64,000 nucleotides of DNA. It comes from Deuterostichococcus epilithicus. Lineage: Eukaryota; Chlorophyta; Trebouxiophyceae; Prasiolales; Stichococcaceae. The DNA lies in assembly GCA_033439295.1 (NCBI GenBank), contig JAVTLE010000023.1, positions 2,702,530 to 2,766,529 on the forward strand, in the 5' to 3' direction. The position numbers and the translations under genes are program-made. Below the pieces are notes generated by a model. That model saw only the letters and a program-made list of their open reading frames with translations, did no database searches and was not told where the DNA came from. Positions 40,635-52,321 of this stretch are shown here, piece by piece (position 1 is the stretch's first letter; the number at the start of each line of letters is the position of its first letter).

Positions 40635-43600
40635 TCAGGCCCGCTTCTCGCGCCAGGGCGACAGCCGCTGCGGCAGCAGGCGCCGCGCCAGGCTGGCGGC
40701 GCCGTTGATCCAAAAGCTGCACCAGGCGTGCAGGGAGTACCAGGCAAAGCGCGCCGACGTCTCCGCCGTGCCCGCCGCCTGCTGCGCGGCGTCCGCCGAC
40801 ATCCACGGCCACTGCGGGGCAGCGCGTCCGCTCGGAATGTTATGTCTGGCGGAGCCTCAGTTCCAGCGTCTCATTGCTGTCCCTCAACGTGGAAGGGCAT
40901 GCATCAGGCTCGGGGCGCTGCACCCCAGGATGCGGCACCACTTCAGCTGCCTTCGTGAGGCCCGCGAAAGATGCTTGGTGACACCCACACGCATTTGATT
41001 CGCTCACCTCGGTAGGGTGGATGACGCGGCAGACCCAGCTGATGAGGCGGCGCGACCATTGGCCCCGCGGGAACAGCCGATCCTGGCCACGCCACAGCAC
41101 GCTCGGGTCAGCGCGCTTGCAAGCTCTGCAGCGGTCTGCTCAGGCAGCTTCATCAACGCCGTGCAGCGCGGGTGTGGACACGACGCAGACCGTGCATGTC
41201 CCCTCGTCAATGCGAACTGCAGCGCTGTTCAGGACCTCACGGTCAGACGACCCATGGAACCCTGAACCCTAAACCCTGGCGGAGCGCACCAGGGCCTCGA
41301 AGGCGGCGCCGTTGACGGAGCGGGGGAGGTAGCGGGGCCCGCCCACTGCGGTCAGCTGGTACAGCTCGCTCTCCAGCATCAGCCGCGTCGCCGGCCGGAT
41401 GGCCTGCACACAGTGCCCCGTGAACGCGTCACACCACGGGCACAGCGCTCTGAGGAAGCACCGACAGAGAGTGCCACTCGATGCCTGCTCGCTCTGCCAG
41501 CATGCACCAGCCAGCCAGAACAAGCCGCGCAGGGTGTGCAAGACGGCTGGTCGGGGTTCCTTGGTGACCCCATTCGAGCTGCCCCACCTTGAAGTGCGGC
41601 GACTCGCCCGTCGTGAGCAGCGCCCCCAGGTAGCGCAGCAGCCCCCGCTCCCCGCTGCGCAATGAAAAGGGAACGGATTCTGCTGTGGACACCGGATGCT
41701 CGTTCAGCCAATCAGCGTTCTTGGGAGCAGGGCCCGTTCTCCCCACTGCACAAACTCGAGACGAAACAACAGTCCATTTTGCCGGCCGCCAATGCACCGT
41801 CGGCGCAGCTGCTGTGACGTGGCAGCAGCATTCCCAGACCTCCCCAGACCTACGTCGTTTTGCACGCTCTCGCAGCTGAGCAGGGGAGTCGGGTGAACCT
41901 GATGTGGCGCACGGCCTCGGTGGCCGCGAAGGTGGCACGTGCATGTTGCACAACACCACACTGTCGGCCGGAGGGCGCACACCTGATGTGCCGCACAGTC
42001 TCGGTGACCTCGGAAATGACGTAGTCGGCGGCCTCGCCGTCGCGGTGGCCGCCCTCCGCCAGCGTGTGCGCTGGCGAGGGGAAGCTCTCCAGCGCGCTGC
42101 GCAGCCCCTGCAGGTCAGCAGGGGTCGGGATCGGGGCGGGGTGGGGGGCGTCCGTGCAGGCGCTGGCTACGCTGCTGCCGCCTGAAGGCCCCTGAGCTGA
42201 TTGCGGAGCGTGCTGCGCACTGATTGGTTGAGCAGACGCATGCAGCGCTGCATGCCCGTGCCGGCGCATGAACGACAGCGGTGCTGTGCTGCTTCGCCCG
42301 CCTGGATCCGCAGAAACCCTTACGGCACTCGATCCTCATGACCAGACACAGCCGTATTCCGTCACCGGCTGCCCCGCGTTGCCCCCACATCACCTCCGCA
42401 TCGCTGGCGTGGTCGGACAGCTCTGTTCCATCTGCAAACGCCTCAGCCCAAAAACACCTGCGCCCACCTCCGGTTTGCTGCCCTAGTGGGGCAGTTCTTT
42501 CCATCAGCAGCCGCACTAAACCCTGGAAACCACCACCTCCGGGCTGCTGGCGTAGTAAGGCAGGTAGGCAGCCAATGTCAGGATCCAACAGGAGTTTCGC
42601 TTGTATTTCCCCCCGTTTGCTTCCACGCGTCACCTCCGGGTTGCTGGCATAGTAGGGCAGGTAAGCGGCCACGACGGAGAGCAGCCCCGAGCGCGCGGGC
42701 GGCGGCATGCCGTCCAGTCGCCGGCGGTCGGCGGAAAACACCACCTCCGCCGCCATGAAGGCGTGCATGGGCTTCATGTGCATCGTGCCGGCCTCCACGT
42801 CACCCCACATCATCTGCCGCATGCCTGCGCGCCGTCCGTGCGGGTGACTGGCATACCCATGTATCCACAACCGTCCCACCCCGCAAAATCCTGCCAAATG
42901 CCTGTAAGCCGCCAGGTCGCCATGTTCTCTGCAGCCGAAAACATACACGTACCCAGGAAGCCCAGGCTCGCTTGCCAGAGCCACACTGCATGGCTCAGCT
43001 GCAGCAGCCTCAGCATTGCTGAAGTCCACAGGCAGACCGCATCGTGATGCAAGACGAGGAGCAGCGCCTTGCGGCTTCAGGCGCGGTTTGCCAAGGGAAT
43101 GGATCTAGTGGCTCGCGGCCCACAGCCACCTGACACCATGACCTCGAGGTGCTTGAGGCGCGCCACCATTGCCGACATGCAGAGCCTGTTCTCGATGATA
43201 TCTCAAGGAAACAAAATCAGTGGCTTGCGGCCCGTACCCACCTGACACCATGACCTTGAGGTGCTTGAGGCGCTGCTCCGCGCCACCGGCATCCTTGTTG
43301 AGCAGCAGCCACTGATACAGCAGCATCGCGTAGATAGGCGCCACGTGCGGCTGCCCCCACAGCCGCCGGCACACGTACAGCAGTGCCTCCGCGGCGTCAT
43401 GCTTCTGCGTGCGGCACAGGTTTGAGATGACGACATGCCATTGCACCGCCACGGTGGTGACTCCATGTGAGCCTTGACAGGTGCATGTGGAGCTTCAAAG
43501 AAGAAGGGGCGCGATCCAAGGTCGGACACATCTTTGGGATGCGACCAGGCGGCACGGCGCGGCAGCAGGGGCAGCACCTTCTGAAAGTGCGGCGCGAGGA

Positions 43601-44182
43601 CCTCAAAGAACAGCCGCACAGCCGGGGCCTCCAATTCCTCTGCGACAGCAATCCTCAGGGTGAGGCGCTCTGGCAAGGAGTACGTTTTCTGACAAAAATA
43701 CAAGGCCATCTCCACAGCGAGCTGCCATGCGACGGAGGCACTGACGGTGCCGCCCGCACCCTTGGCATGTGCGTCGAGCTCGCATGTGATGTCGCTGAAT
43801 ACTTCGCTGCAGATGATTTCCCTGTCCTCTTTTTCCTCTGCCTCTACAGCCTGCGGCAGCAATGCCACACATGATTTTTGACACAAACAAACCCAGCCAG
43901 CACCGGCACCAGCACGGCGGCAGATGTCGTGAGGACGTCCCACTTGACTCACCAGGCGCAGCTTTCTGAGCACTTCTCTGGCTAGTTTGTCGAGCACCGT
44001 GGAGCGCAGGGAGCTCATGTAGGTGGCGGCCTTTGCTGTTGCATTCTCGTCTAGCAGGTTTGATCTGGCAGTCACACGAAATGGCGTATGGCCCACGAGA
44101 TTACAACACGAGCGTAAACTATGAGGGCCAGCGTGAGCGCGCTGAAGCTCACAGCGAGCCTGCCGAGGTCTGTGTCCACCAT
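40635..44182 (-). CDS. Conserved-looking protein with N-terminal membrane anchor, family not recognised
   Basis: Start ATG 44182 gives MVDTDLGRLAVSFSALTLAL, a signal anchor. Placed exons: 44182-44097, 44064-43953 (ATYMSSLRSTVLDKLAREVL), 43850 to about 43560 (EVFSDITCELDAHAKG, LFFEVLAPHFQKVLPLL), about 43460-43245 (AVQWHVVISNLCRTQKHDAA, IYAMLLYQWLLLNKDAG), about 42812-42640 (MKPMHAFMAAEVVFSADRRR, LLSVVAAYLPYYASNPE), about 42115-41990 (EAADYVISEVTETVRHIR), about 41660-41560 (LLRYLGALLTTGESPHF), about 41400-41280, about 41100-41010 (WSRRLISWVCRVIHP) and about 40818-40635. It is alpha-helical and repeat-like. Two junctions are flanked by tandem duplicates. The join near 43560-43460 is uncertain because the read-through frame shifts. 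No function is proposed. Confidence 0.6.
42391..42661. repeat. Four degenerate copies of an exon end plus donor
   Basis: Sequences beginning CACCTCCG(G/C) and ending about 30 bp later in GG(A/G)CAG or GGGGCAG start at about 42391, 42465, 42528 and 42630. On the minus strand each reads as the exon end YYASNPE|GTG or a variant (SDHASDAE, YYASSPE). The last is the probable real exon of the 40635-44182 gene. Confidence 0.75.
43107..43275. repeat. Two-copy tandem repeat of an exon end plus donor
   Basis: The string CACCTGACACCATGACC(T/C) with GAGGTGCTTGAGGCGC occurs near 43128 and near 43238, flanked by similar (G/C)AGTGGCT(C/T)GCGGCCC bases. On the minus strand both read RLKHL(K/E)VMVSG|G at a donor. 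Confidence 0.8.
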
Positions 44183-45196
44183 CCGCTTTGATTTTGAACT
44201 CGACGCAGGTGAACCAATCGCTCGGCCGAAGCGTACAACACACTTGCTGCAGCTGACTGCGAAAGTTATCCGATTTGTTGATGGAGGGATGCGTGAAACA
44301 ATTGGCATAATGGTACGAGGACATGCTGCTGGCGTCACCCCCCGCAGATACAGCTGCGGCGGTGCATCGACCTCACTCATGTTCGCTGGAATGCGGAACT
44401 CCCTTCAGCCATGCAAGAGCGAAGGCCCTGGCTAAGGATGCATGGTGTCAAATCTCATTACGGTGGCATGAATACTGCGCCTGTGCACAACATGCAGGGC
44501 AGACGAGGCTTGCCGCAGCAGGTGAGTGTTGCGAGACTGCCGCACAAAGGCGCTGCGCAAGTCCAGCCGCTATCGAATGTGCCTCGGCAGGTTATACTGG
44601 AGTCATATTTGCAGCCGTAGCCCAGGCGGCACCCTCAAAGCTGATGTACAAGTGCGAGCGCGCTGCATTAGGTAGTCACTACCCCTCTGACAAACTATGT
44701 ATGCCGCCATCCCCAATCGTGATGCAGCTCCGTCCCACTTCGATGGCATAATAAACCAACTGATCACTCAAAAGCTGCCGTAAGTCAAAGCCCGCTGTTC
44801 ACAGAACCTATCGCCAGGACCGCCGCTTGAAAATGCTTCTAGGTATGAATGATCTCCGCAACTGCTGCGCACTGAATCCGCTCCTCGACCAAACTGTATT
44901 GCTGTAGGTAGGTGCATCCCGCCCCTGAACTTCGCGACAGCAAGCCCCTTCCTGACAACCAGAACCGCCCGTCGTCCCCGCGGGAGCCCTCGTCACCCAG
45001 CCGTGGCCTCTTGCCTGAGCAACAATCCGAACGTCAAACTGCAGTGCTTCTGATGGTTCCCGCCCCACACGGCCTTTGCCTTTGGCCGACAAAGCTCCGC
45101 ATGACCATGGTCCGCGTCTCCCTAGTCTTGTCGGTCTGACTTCCTCCATGCTTTGTAGCTCCACACACTGCCCGAACCAATGCCCTCGCTGCAGCA
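44183..45196. other. Intergenic region
   Basis: About 1 kb lies between the 44182 start (-) and the RBM45-like stop (45197, -). An upstream 5'-leader ORF at 44380-44339 (MSEVDAPPQLYLRG) could be an alternative first exon of the 40635-44182 gene. Otherwise no gene is supported. Confidence 0.35.
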
Positions 45197-46239
45197 TCAG
45201 GGCGCCACACGCGGCCGCTTCGAGTTGCGCTCCGGGTTGAGCGGGTCTGTCGCGCTCAGCGTCAGCGCCTGCAGTGGTGTCAGAGGAGTATTGGGCGGTG
45301 TGAGTGCCCTCTGAGACGTGACACGACAGGCTCACAAGAAGATGTGGTCCAGGGCCTACGCCGCAGGTCAAAGAATCACACTGGCTCAATGCGCAGCATC
45401 AGACAGCAGCACTCCCGCTCAGGCTCGCACCTGGCCGCAGATGTCGGTGCCTGTGAGGCCGGCCAGCGCCGCAGCGGCGGCCTCAGCGGACGCAAACTGC
45501 ACCACGCCGTGGCGCGGGTCCGACTGCAGGCGCACGAAGTCGACGGCGCCGTAGGCGGAGAACACGTGCTCCAGGGCATAGTCCGGCATAGGGCGCTGCA
45601 GAGCGGTGTACAGCCGCCGCTCCTCTGCGCCTGCGTGGCAACGAAAAGCCGACTCGTCAGTTGGAAGCGCAAAGCAAGCGCATTTTGGGTGCCACAGCGA
45701 TGAGATGCAGGCCGTCATTTGAGCTGACGCGCATATCTGACGGCACAGTCCTACAGAGACATCCCGCAGCGCCGCACCGGGCGCATCCGCAGACTCCCAG
45801 TTCATATCGGAGGTGGTGGGCGCAGCTGCCGCGGCCTGCTTGCGCCCCGTCTTGCCGCCGCCCTCGGCGCCCGGCGCCACCGTCGGCTGCTGCTGCGGCT
45901 GCGGCGCTGCCGCGCCGTCCGACAGCCCGGAGTGCTGCATGGGCTGGCTCTGCGGGTGGTGCGCCTGCTGCTGCAGCTGTTGCGGACGCTGCTGCGGCTG
46001 CGGCTCCAACTGCTCCACTTCCTGCAGCGGCGGCTGTTGCGCCAGCTGCTGCATCAGGGACTGCTGCTGCGCCGCAGCCTGCTGCGCCGCCAGCTGCTGC
46101 ATGTGGCCCTGCATGGCGTCCGCCTGCGCCTGTGCCTGCTGCTGCGCCAGCGCCTGCCGCTGCTGCTGCGCTTGCTGCTGTTGTGCCTGCTGCTGTTGTG
46201 CTTGCTGCTGCAGTGCTTGCTGCTGCACCTGTATGGCCG

Positions 46240-46286
<47 letters not shown>

Positions 46287-48591
46287 AGGTGGTCGCTGCT
46301 CGCCTGCCGCTGGTGGTGGACCTCCGGGCGGCCGATGGCGGGCTGCCCGAAGTCTGAGCCGCGGGAGGGGCCGGGCGCCATCGCCTGCCCCGAGCCAAAG
46401 CCGTCCTCGCCGTACATCGCTGGCCCCACCTCCTCCGCTGCAAGGAGAGGCCAGAGGCATCCTCGACTCGACAATCAGGAACCAGCATAGGAACCAGGAC
46501 CAGAACGAGCAGCTGCACATGCCAGATTTTGATCTACATGGCAGTGCACACATCGTCTGTTCAGCGCACGGCGCCTGTTGGCCAGAAGGTTCCGGTCGAA
46601 TACAAGGCAATAGTTTCTGGTTCGCGAGAGGCACAGCCACACACCGATGGAGGAGGGCAGCGGGAAGCGCAGCGGCGAGGGCAGCACCGGGTCGTCCGGC
46701 GTTGGCAGCGGCCGGTGCCGCGACGACGTCTCGTCCTCAGCTGCTGCACAGCAGGAAATGGTTCAAGGTCGACAAGTTTTGAAACCATCTCTACACCATC
46801 GCGTGCGCATCAGGCACGCAAAACACCCGGCGCCTGTTCCGTGCGGCTCCACTGCCGGGCAGCAGGTGCGCCCGGACACTGGCAGGCGGTGCAGGACTGT
46901 GCAGCTTCCACGCACCGATCGGGGAGGCCAGGCCGTGGGCGGCGGACTCGAGGCTGTCGGACGGCGCGGGCCGGCCGGCGCTGCTGGGGGGCGGCGTGCG
47001 GTGTGAGCCGGGTGCCCTGCTGCCCAGCGGCTCAGCATACATCACCTGCAGAGCGACAGATGTGCAAATGTTTTGCACCAACAATCAACAGGCCACCGGC
47101 CAAGATCACAGGGCAACAACAGGGCACCGCACGCGGGGTGCACGCAGCTGGATGGGCCCCAAACAAACTCAAGGGGCATCGAACACCCTGAGCAGCCTGC
47201 AATCGCCCTGGACACAAGAGGGGCAGAGGGAACATGCGGCGCAGAAGAGGGGACACCGACCTTGAGGCGGGCGCCGGAGGTGGGCGGCCACTCGGCGCCG
47301 TTGAGCGTGTCCAGAGCCATGGCAGCCGCCTCGCGGGTGCTGTAGTTCACGTAGCAGAAGCCCTTGCTCTGCCCTGCCATCATCAAAACAAACTGCGCTC
47401 GGACCGGCGTCTGGTTGACAGATGTTCGCGACGCTCCCCTTCAAATGCTTGCACCGAGCAGCGCGCAAGCAGAGTTGCACCTCCTGTGCAAGCAGAGACA
47501 CACCTGCGCACGGTGCTTGCTGCACGAGTCCTGTTTGCGCATCAACGCAGAAGGAACTCGCAAGATACACACTCGTGCAGATGTACCAATCAGGAAGAAG
47601 GTCGTCAGCAGACGAAGACTTACCGGTGGCGCGGTCGCGCTTGAGGTCCAGGTACTCGAGACCCGGCCAGGTGCGGAACAGGCGTGCCAGCATCTCCTCG
47701 GAGGCGCCCTTGTGGCACACCACGAACAGGCGCTGCCGGTTGAGCGGCTCGCTGCTGCGCAGGCCGCTGGTGGTGCACACGCTCATGCTGCCCGCGCTGC
47801 TCAGCTCCGCGTTGTGGCCGCCCTCTGCGCGGCATAGGTTTGCGGGTGTCACAAGTCCCGGCCACGAGGCTAAGCAGCGAGTCGGGGGCAAGGATGCCTC
47901 CTGGCGCCAGGCGGCACAGCGGTCAGCAGAGAGAGCTCTTTCAGATTTAGCGGCACACTCCTCCCCGCATTCTCCTCACCGCACGGCTGGCTGTGCCCTC
48001 AAAACCGCTGTAGCCTGCCACAGCTTTCAGGAGCTCAAGGAATGTCGTTGACAAGGAGACCGTTCGGCTGTGCAGCTCACCGTGGCGGTCCCGGGGTTGC
48101 AGGCCGTGCGGCGGCTGCAGGCCGCCGATCAGGGAGCCCAGCGTCAGCGCCTCCAGCCCGCCGCGGTGGCCGCCCAGGCCGACGCCTGCCAGGTTGCCGA
48201 CACCCAGGCCCAACCCCGTAGCGCCGCCAAGACCCACCTGCAGTGGACGCTCAGCCATGTGGAAGGCTGGATGGAGGCGCCTCCTAGAGCCGTCCACCGG
48301 TCGTCCAGTGCAGGCAGTTCGTTCTAGTGAAACGTCGTCGAACAGGACGAGGAGATTGCTGAGATCTGACGTCTGGCAACCGAGAAGCATACGTTTCGAT
48401 GCTCATACTGCGCAGCACCATTCACCTGAGCTGCCAAACTACCGAGAGAGCCGTCGCTGGCACCGCCAGAGTGCGCCCGCCCCACGCCCTGGTGCTGCTG
48501 TGGCGGCAGGCCGCCGTGCAGGTGCCCATGCTGCTGCTGTATGCTGTGCTGCGCCTGCAGGCTGGGGTGGTGCTGCTGCTGCTGCTGCTGT

Positions 48592-48623
<32 letters not shown>

Positions 48624-51259
48624 CCGCAGCGCCTCTTGCTGCTGCTGCTGCACCAACCCCTGCTGCGCGAGCGCCTGCAGCTGCTGCGTCGTCAAGCCAC
48701 CCTGCAGCAGTCAGCCCTTGCACATTTGCTCTCTGCCTGGACAACGTTTTCCCACGAAACACAAGGCGGAAGGCATTAGGCAGAGGCGATGGCTTCCCTC
48801 GTCACAAGAGAGGCTCATGATTTGCCACTCTCAGCATTGTGGCATTGTGAAGCCACTGAGTGTCGTGCACGGCTGACATTGGTCAGCAGATCAGCAGAGG
48901 CACCTGGGCCGACAGCTGCTGCAGCTGCACGGCGGAAAGGCCCTGGCTGGCCGCCGCCAGCGCGGCGCCGTGCGCCAGATTCGCGTGCGCCAGGCTGGCG
49001 ATGCCCTGCAGCGCCGCCAGCGAGCCCAGCTGCGCGATGCCAGACAGGCTGCCCAGCGTGTGCTGCATGCCGTGGTCGCCCATGCCGCCCAGCCTGCGGC
49101 AGGTTGCGCATGTCGGTTGCCGAATGGAGGGTTAAGAGAGGGATCATGGACACCTTCGTGGGCTGCTGCAGCACTGTTCCAGCATGGCAGAAGGATGGCG
49201 GATAGAGCGCACCCTGTGAAGCCTGCAGACTGCGCGGGTGTGAGGGACCGCCCCTCGCTGATGCCCGAGGTGAGCGAGCGGGAGTGCGCCGGCGACAGCC
49301 CTGCACAGCATGCAAGGTGGCATGTCAACGGTTACCGATGTATGGTCCAAGCTTGACAAGATAGGCTTATACTGGCGCAAAGCGGGGCAGCAGTCGATGT
49401 GCCGCGTGTCGGTTTGATTGAGTGGGTCAGTCTGATCAGCTAGACTTAAGCTCACCGTGGCCGGCCACGGGAAAGTGGCTGCGCTGGTCACGGAAGGGTG
49501 TGGCTTGCTCGCCGCCGCGGGAGCCGCTGGTGGACGGGCTGGCCACTCCACGGTCACCCTGTGGCCAGACGATGCAAGTTAGGTGCAAGTGGCAGCCAAT
49601 GCTGGGGCAAAAGGAAATGTCATGAGCGGCGGCTACAGTTTGAAGCAGGCATGTTTCGGGAAACATGAAGACCAGTCATGTTCATGCGCCCAGCCAGCAA
49701 GCGGTTCACCTGCCAGGTGGGCCCTGTGTCGAGGCTGCCGCCGCCGCTGTCCGCGCGCCCGCGCTTGCCCTTGGGCTCCGCCAGCATGCACTTTACCTTG
49801 TACCCTGCCAGCTGCGCGACGAGATCGCACCACAGTAGGGACTCTACGGCTTCATCTCTGTAGACTCTGCAGCAACCAGCAAATCGAGACAGGCGGCAGC
49901 ATCTGCAACGCACGCTCATGCTCCCTTGACATCTGCACATAGCCCTAGCTGCTCAGCGCTCGACATAAGAACGCAGCCTCCAATTTGCACGAACCAGGGC
50001 CTACAAGCTGCACAGTGTCCGGCTCACCATGCCATTCTCTGTGACCGCCTCCAGGGCACGCAGCGCGGAGGAGGAGCGCGCAAACTTGCAGAACACCACG
50101 CCCTTTGCCGCGATGAGGTCCGTCTTGCAGTACTGCAGGTCCGGCCACCGCCCCATTTCCTCCTGTTGCATGCACGAGGGCAACGTGAGCCAGCGTGAGC
50201 CAGCAGCTGCAGGCGCTCACATGCAGAAGCAGCACCCTGCCTTCAGGAAAGGCTGGTCGGTCACCAAGCCCCTTTCACGAAGATGTCCATGCACAGGCCC
50301 AATGATAGGAGTTGGAAAACCTCAGTGTACCTGGATGAGGCCGTCGTCAGCGTTCTTCGGCACAACGATGAACAAGCGCGAGCGCGGCGGGATGTTGTCG
50401 GGATCGGTGGCCGCCTCCAGGTCGCCACCGGACCGGTGGCCGGATGTGCGCCTGTGATGCGAATGGACATGCATGTAACAATTGTGCAGGGGCCCAACAA
50501 TACAATGCGGATTGCAGGCGATGCACAGGCAGCCGCCTCCACCACAAGATAAAACGCAGGAGAGCGCAATGCTCCCACACCTGCTGTGCGGCGCCTCCGC
50601 CAGCATGACTTTGAGCTTGGTGCGGCCATCACTCAGCACCGTCTCATGCAGGTGCTCCTGCGCCGCCGCCGCCGAGCTGGCCCTGTCGAACTTCACGTAT
50701 GCCACTGCATGTGAAAGCCACATACCATCAGGCGGTCCGCAGATCAGCTGTGCAACCGCCCTACAGGTGGGGCAGGCGTCAGCAACACTTCGTGCACTGC
50801 TGGCTCCCCGACCCACCTCCCTTGTCGCGGAGCACCTTGACGCTTTGCAGCCGACCGTACGGCTGGAACGCATCCACCAGCAGCTCCTCCTGCGACGGAC
50901 ATCGGATAGCCAAGGATTGCCAAGCTGGTCGACTTCCAAAATCGGAAGCACCCACTTGCAGCGCATTGCGCATGATGCTCAGAGCTTTGCAGACTATCAG
51001 CAATGCATCAGTGCATCGCCAGTGCATCGACAGTGCCCGGAGACCGCGGCGTTCCGGAGCGTCTCAGCATGCGTCGACACCACTACACGGAGCATGAAAA
51101 CCGTGCCAACAATGGCCGGATGCAGTGCAAGCGTATCTGAAATAAAGAGTCACTCACGTCCGCGGCCTTCCCACAGACGATGAACAAACGCGAGCCAGGC
51201 GGAAAGATGGAATCGTCGAAGCTCGCCGCAAGGCCTTGCAGTCCGTAGGCGCTGTTCAT
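45197..51259 (-). CDS. RBM45: RBM45-like RNA-binding protein with four RRMs and polyglutamine
   Basis: Exons: 51259-51158, 50889-50817, 50704-50581, 50451-50331, 50162-50028, 49811-49710, 49558-49456, 49300-49213, 49093-48904, 48701-48426, 48237-48081, 47824-47624, 47373-47261, 47045-46916, 46743-46645, 46437-45778, 45630-45431, 45268-45197; 981 residues, in frame at all 17 junctions. RRM1 has SRLFIVCGKAAD and VAYVKFDRASS; RRM2 SRLFIVVPKNADD and GVVFCKFARSS; RRM3 QRLFVVCHKGASEEMLARLF and KGFCYVNYS; RRM4 VFSAYGAVDFVRL and GVVQFASAEAA. RRMs 1-3 keep the RBM45 (DRBP1) pattern. Between RRM2 and RRM3, and before RRM4, are long Gln/Ala/Gly-rich regions with pure CAG tracts. The tail NSKRPRV is a likely nuclear signal. 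Probably binds pre-mRNA or mRNA; the target is unknown. Confidence 0.88.
46240..46287. repeat. CAG tract encoding polyglutamine (RBM45-like exon 16)
   Basis: About fifteen pure CTG units on the + strand read as glutamines on the coding strand. They sit inside a longer Gln/Ala-rich stretch (about 46000-46290) of interrupted CAG/GCG codons. The pure part is long enough to vary in length between individuals. Confidence 0.85.
48570..48625. repeat. CAG/CAA tract encoding polyglutamine (RBM45-like exon 10)
   Basis: A run of CTG with two TTG interruptions on the + strand encodes about eighteen glutamines on the coding strand. It lies between AQQGLVQQQQQEALRQ and HHPSLQAQHS. The CAA interruptions should make it more stable than the tract at 46240. 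Confidence 0.85.
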
Positions 51260-52321
51260 GGCGCTGTATGGCAACTGGTGCACAGAGGCGGGCCTGCAGA
51301 CTGCTGCTCTAACCAGCAGCGTCTCAGGCAGCTTGTTCTGGCTGTCGAACCGAGCTGGCAGGCCGAGATAGATCACGAGTTTTGGCCGGACGGCGGGACG
51401 GCAGGACACTTCCGGCAATCAGCGAGCGAGCATCGAGCCGCCGCGCGCCGAGGCTGTCGCGCAGCGTAACCAATGCTCTCTTTGTCTCGTCCCCGCTTCC
51501 CTGTGTGCTCATGCATGCCAGCAACTGTTACTAGGGTTTGGGCTTCATGGTTTACCACATTACACGCAAACAGAGATCCAGGAAGCCGAGCAAGCTTGGG
51601 TGGCTCGTCAGAAGTTTGTGGCCCGCTGCTTGCCGCTTGGCAGCCTTGGAGGGGCCCGGCATGTATAGCTTGGATTTATCATAGCTTGCGACCCCCTGCC
51701 GAGGCGACATCTAGGCGAAACACCGTCCCGGACCGTCCGCGAGGTGCGGAGTGCATCACTTGGGTGCTCTGAAGAAAGGATTCCACCTCGATTCAATCTC
51801 AGTGGCCTGAAAATTCGAGGTCGTGACCGTGCTCCTTTTGTGGCGCATCTCGGGAGCCCATCGTCCGAAAGGCAGCGCATCGGATGTGGTGTGCTGACGA
51901 AGGAGACGGCTAGGCGCTGCATACCGCCGAGGTCGGCCAGAAACTGTATCCTAGATCATTGAAAGATCTTTTAAACGCTGCCACAAGCGACTGAGTCTGG
52001 CCCTGCCTTTGAGCAGTGGCCTCAATCGGGCTGAAGGCAGAAGGTCGATGCCGCCATCACGCCTGTGGCCGCTCCAGATGTGATGATTGCACTTGCCGGG
52101 GATTTCATGGGCCATCGACCCTGCAGTGGTCGACACACAGATAGCATGATGCGAGCTCATGCTGAAGGTCATCTTGCAGGAGCACCTGAGCCGCTCCTGG
52201 AGAGTTCAACCAGCCGTTGCCGCAGCCGGGGGAGACTGCTGCACATGCGCACGGCCGCGGGCAGCCCCCCTGATTCAGCGCAGCAAAGCGGCACGGGCGA
52301 CACCTGGCGTAGTCTGCCGGC
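51260..52321. promoter_or_regulatory. Divergent region between RBM45-like and polyketide synthase starts
   Basis: About 1.06 kb separates divergent ATGs at 51259 (-) and 52322 (+). The section 51640-51960 has lower GC and several short frames without motifs. It should contain both promoters. A telomere-like TAGGGTTTGGG is at 51532. Confidence 0.4.

Noticed and set aside
43203-44324. 373-codon continuous minus-strand frame
   Set aside because: It contains true exons of the 40635-44182 gene but also its introns; the frame changes meaning after EAPHAPVK, so it is not one exon.
45661-46782. Long + strand frames rich in Ala, Pro, Leu or Cys opposite the RBM45-like gene
   Set aside because: These are the other reading frames of CAG/CTG and GC-rich repeat DNA; they have no motifs or splice structure of their own.
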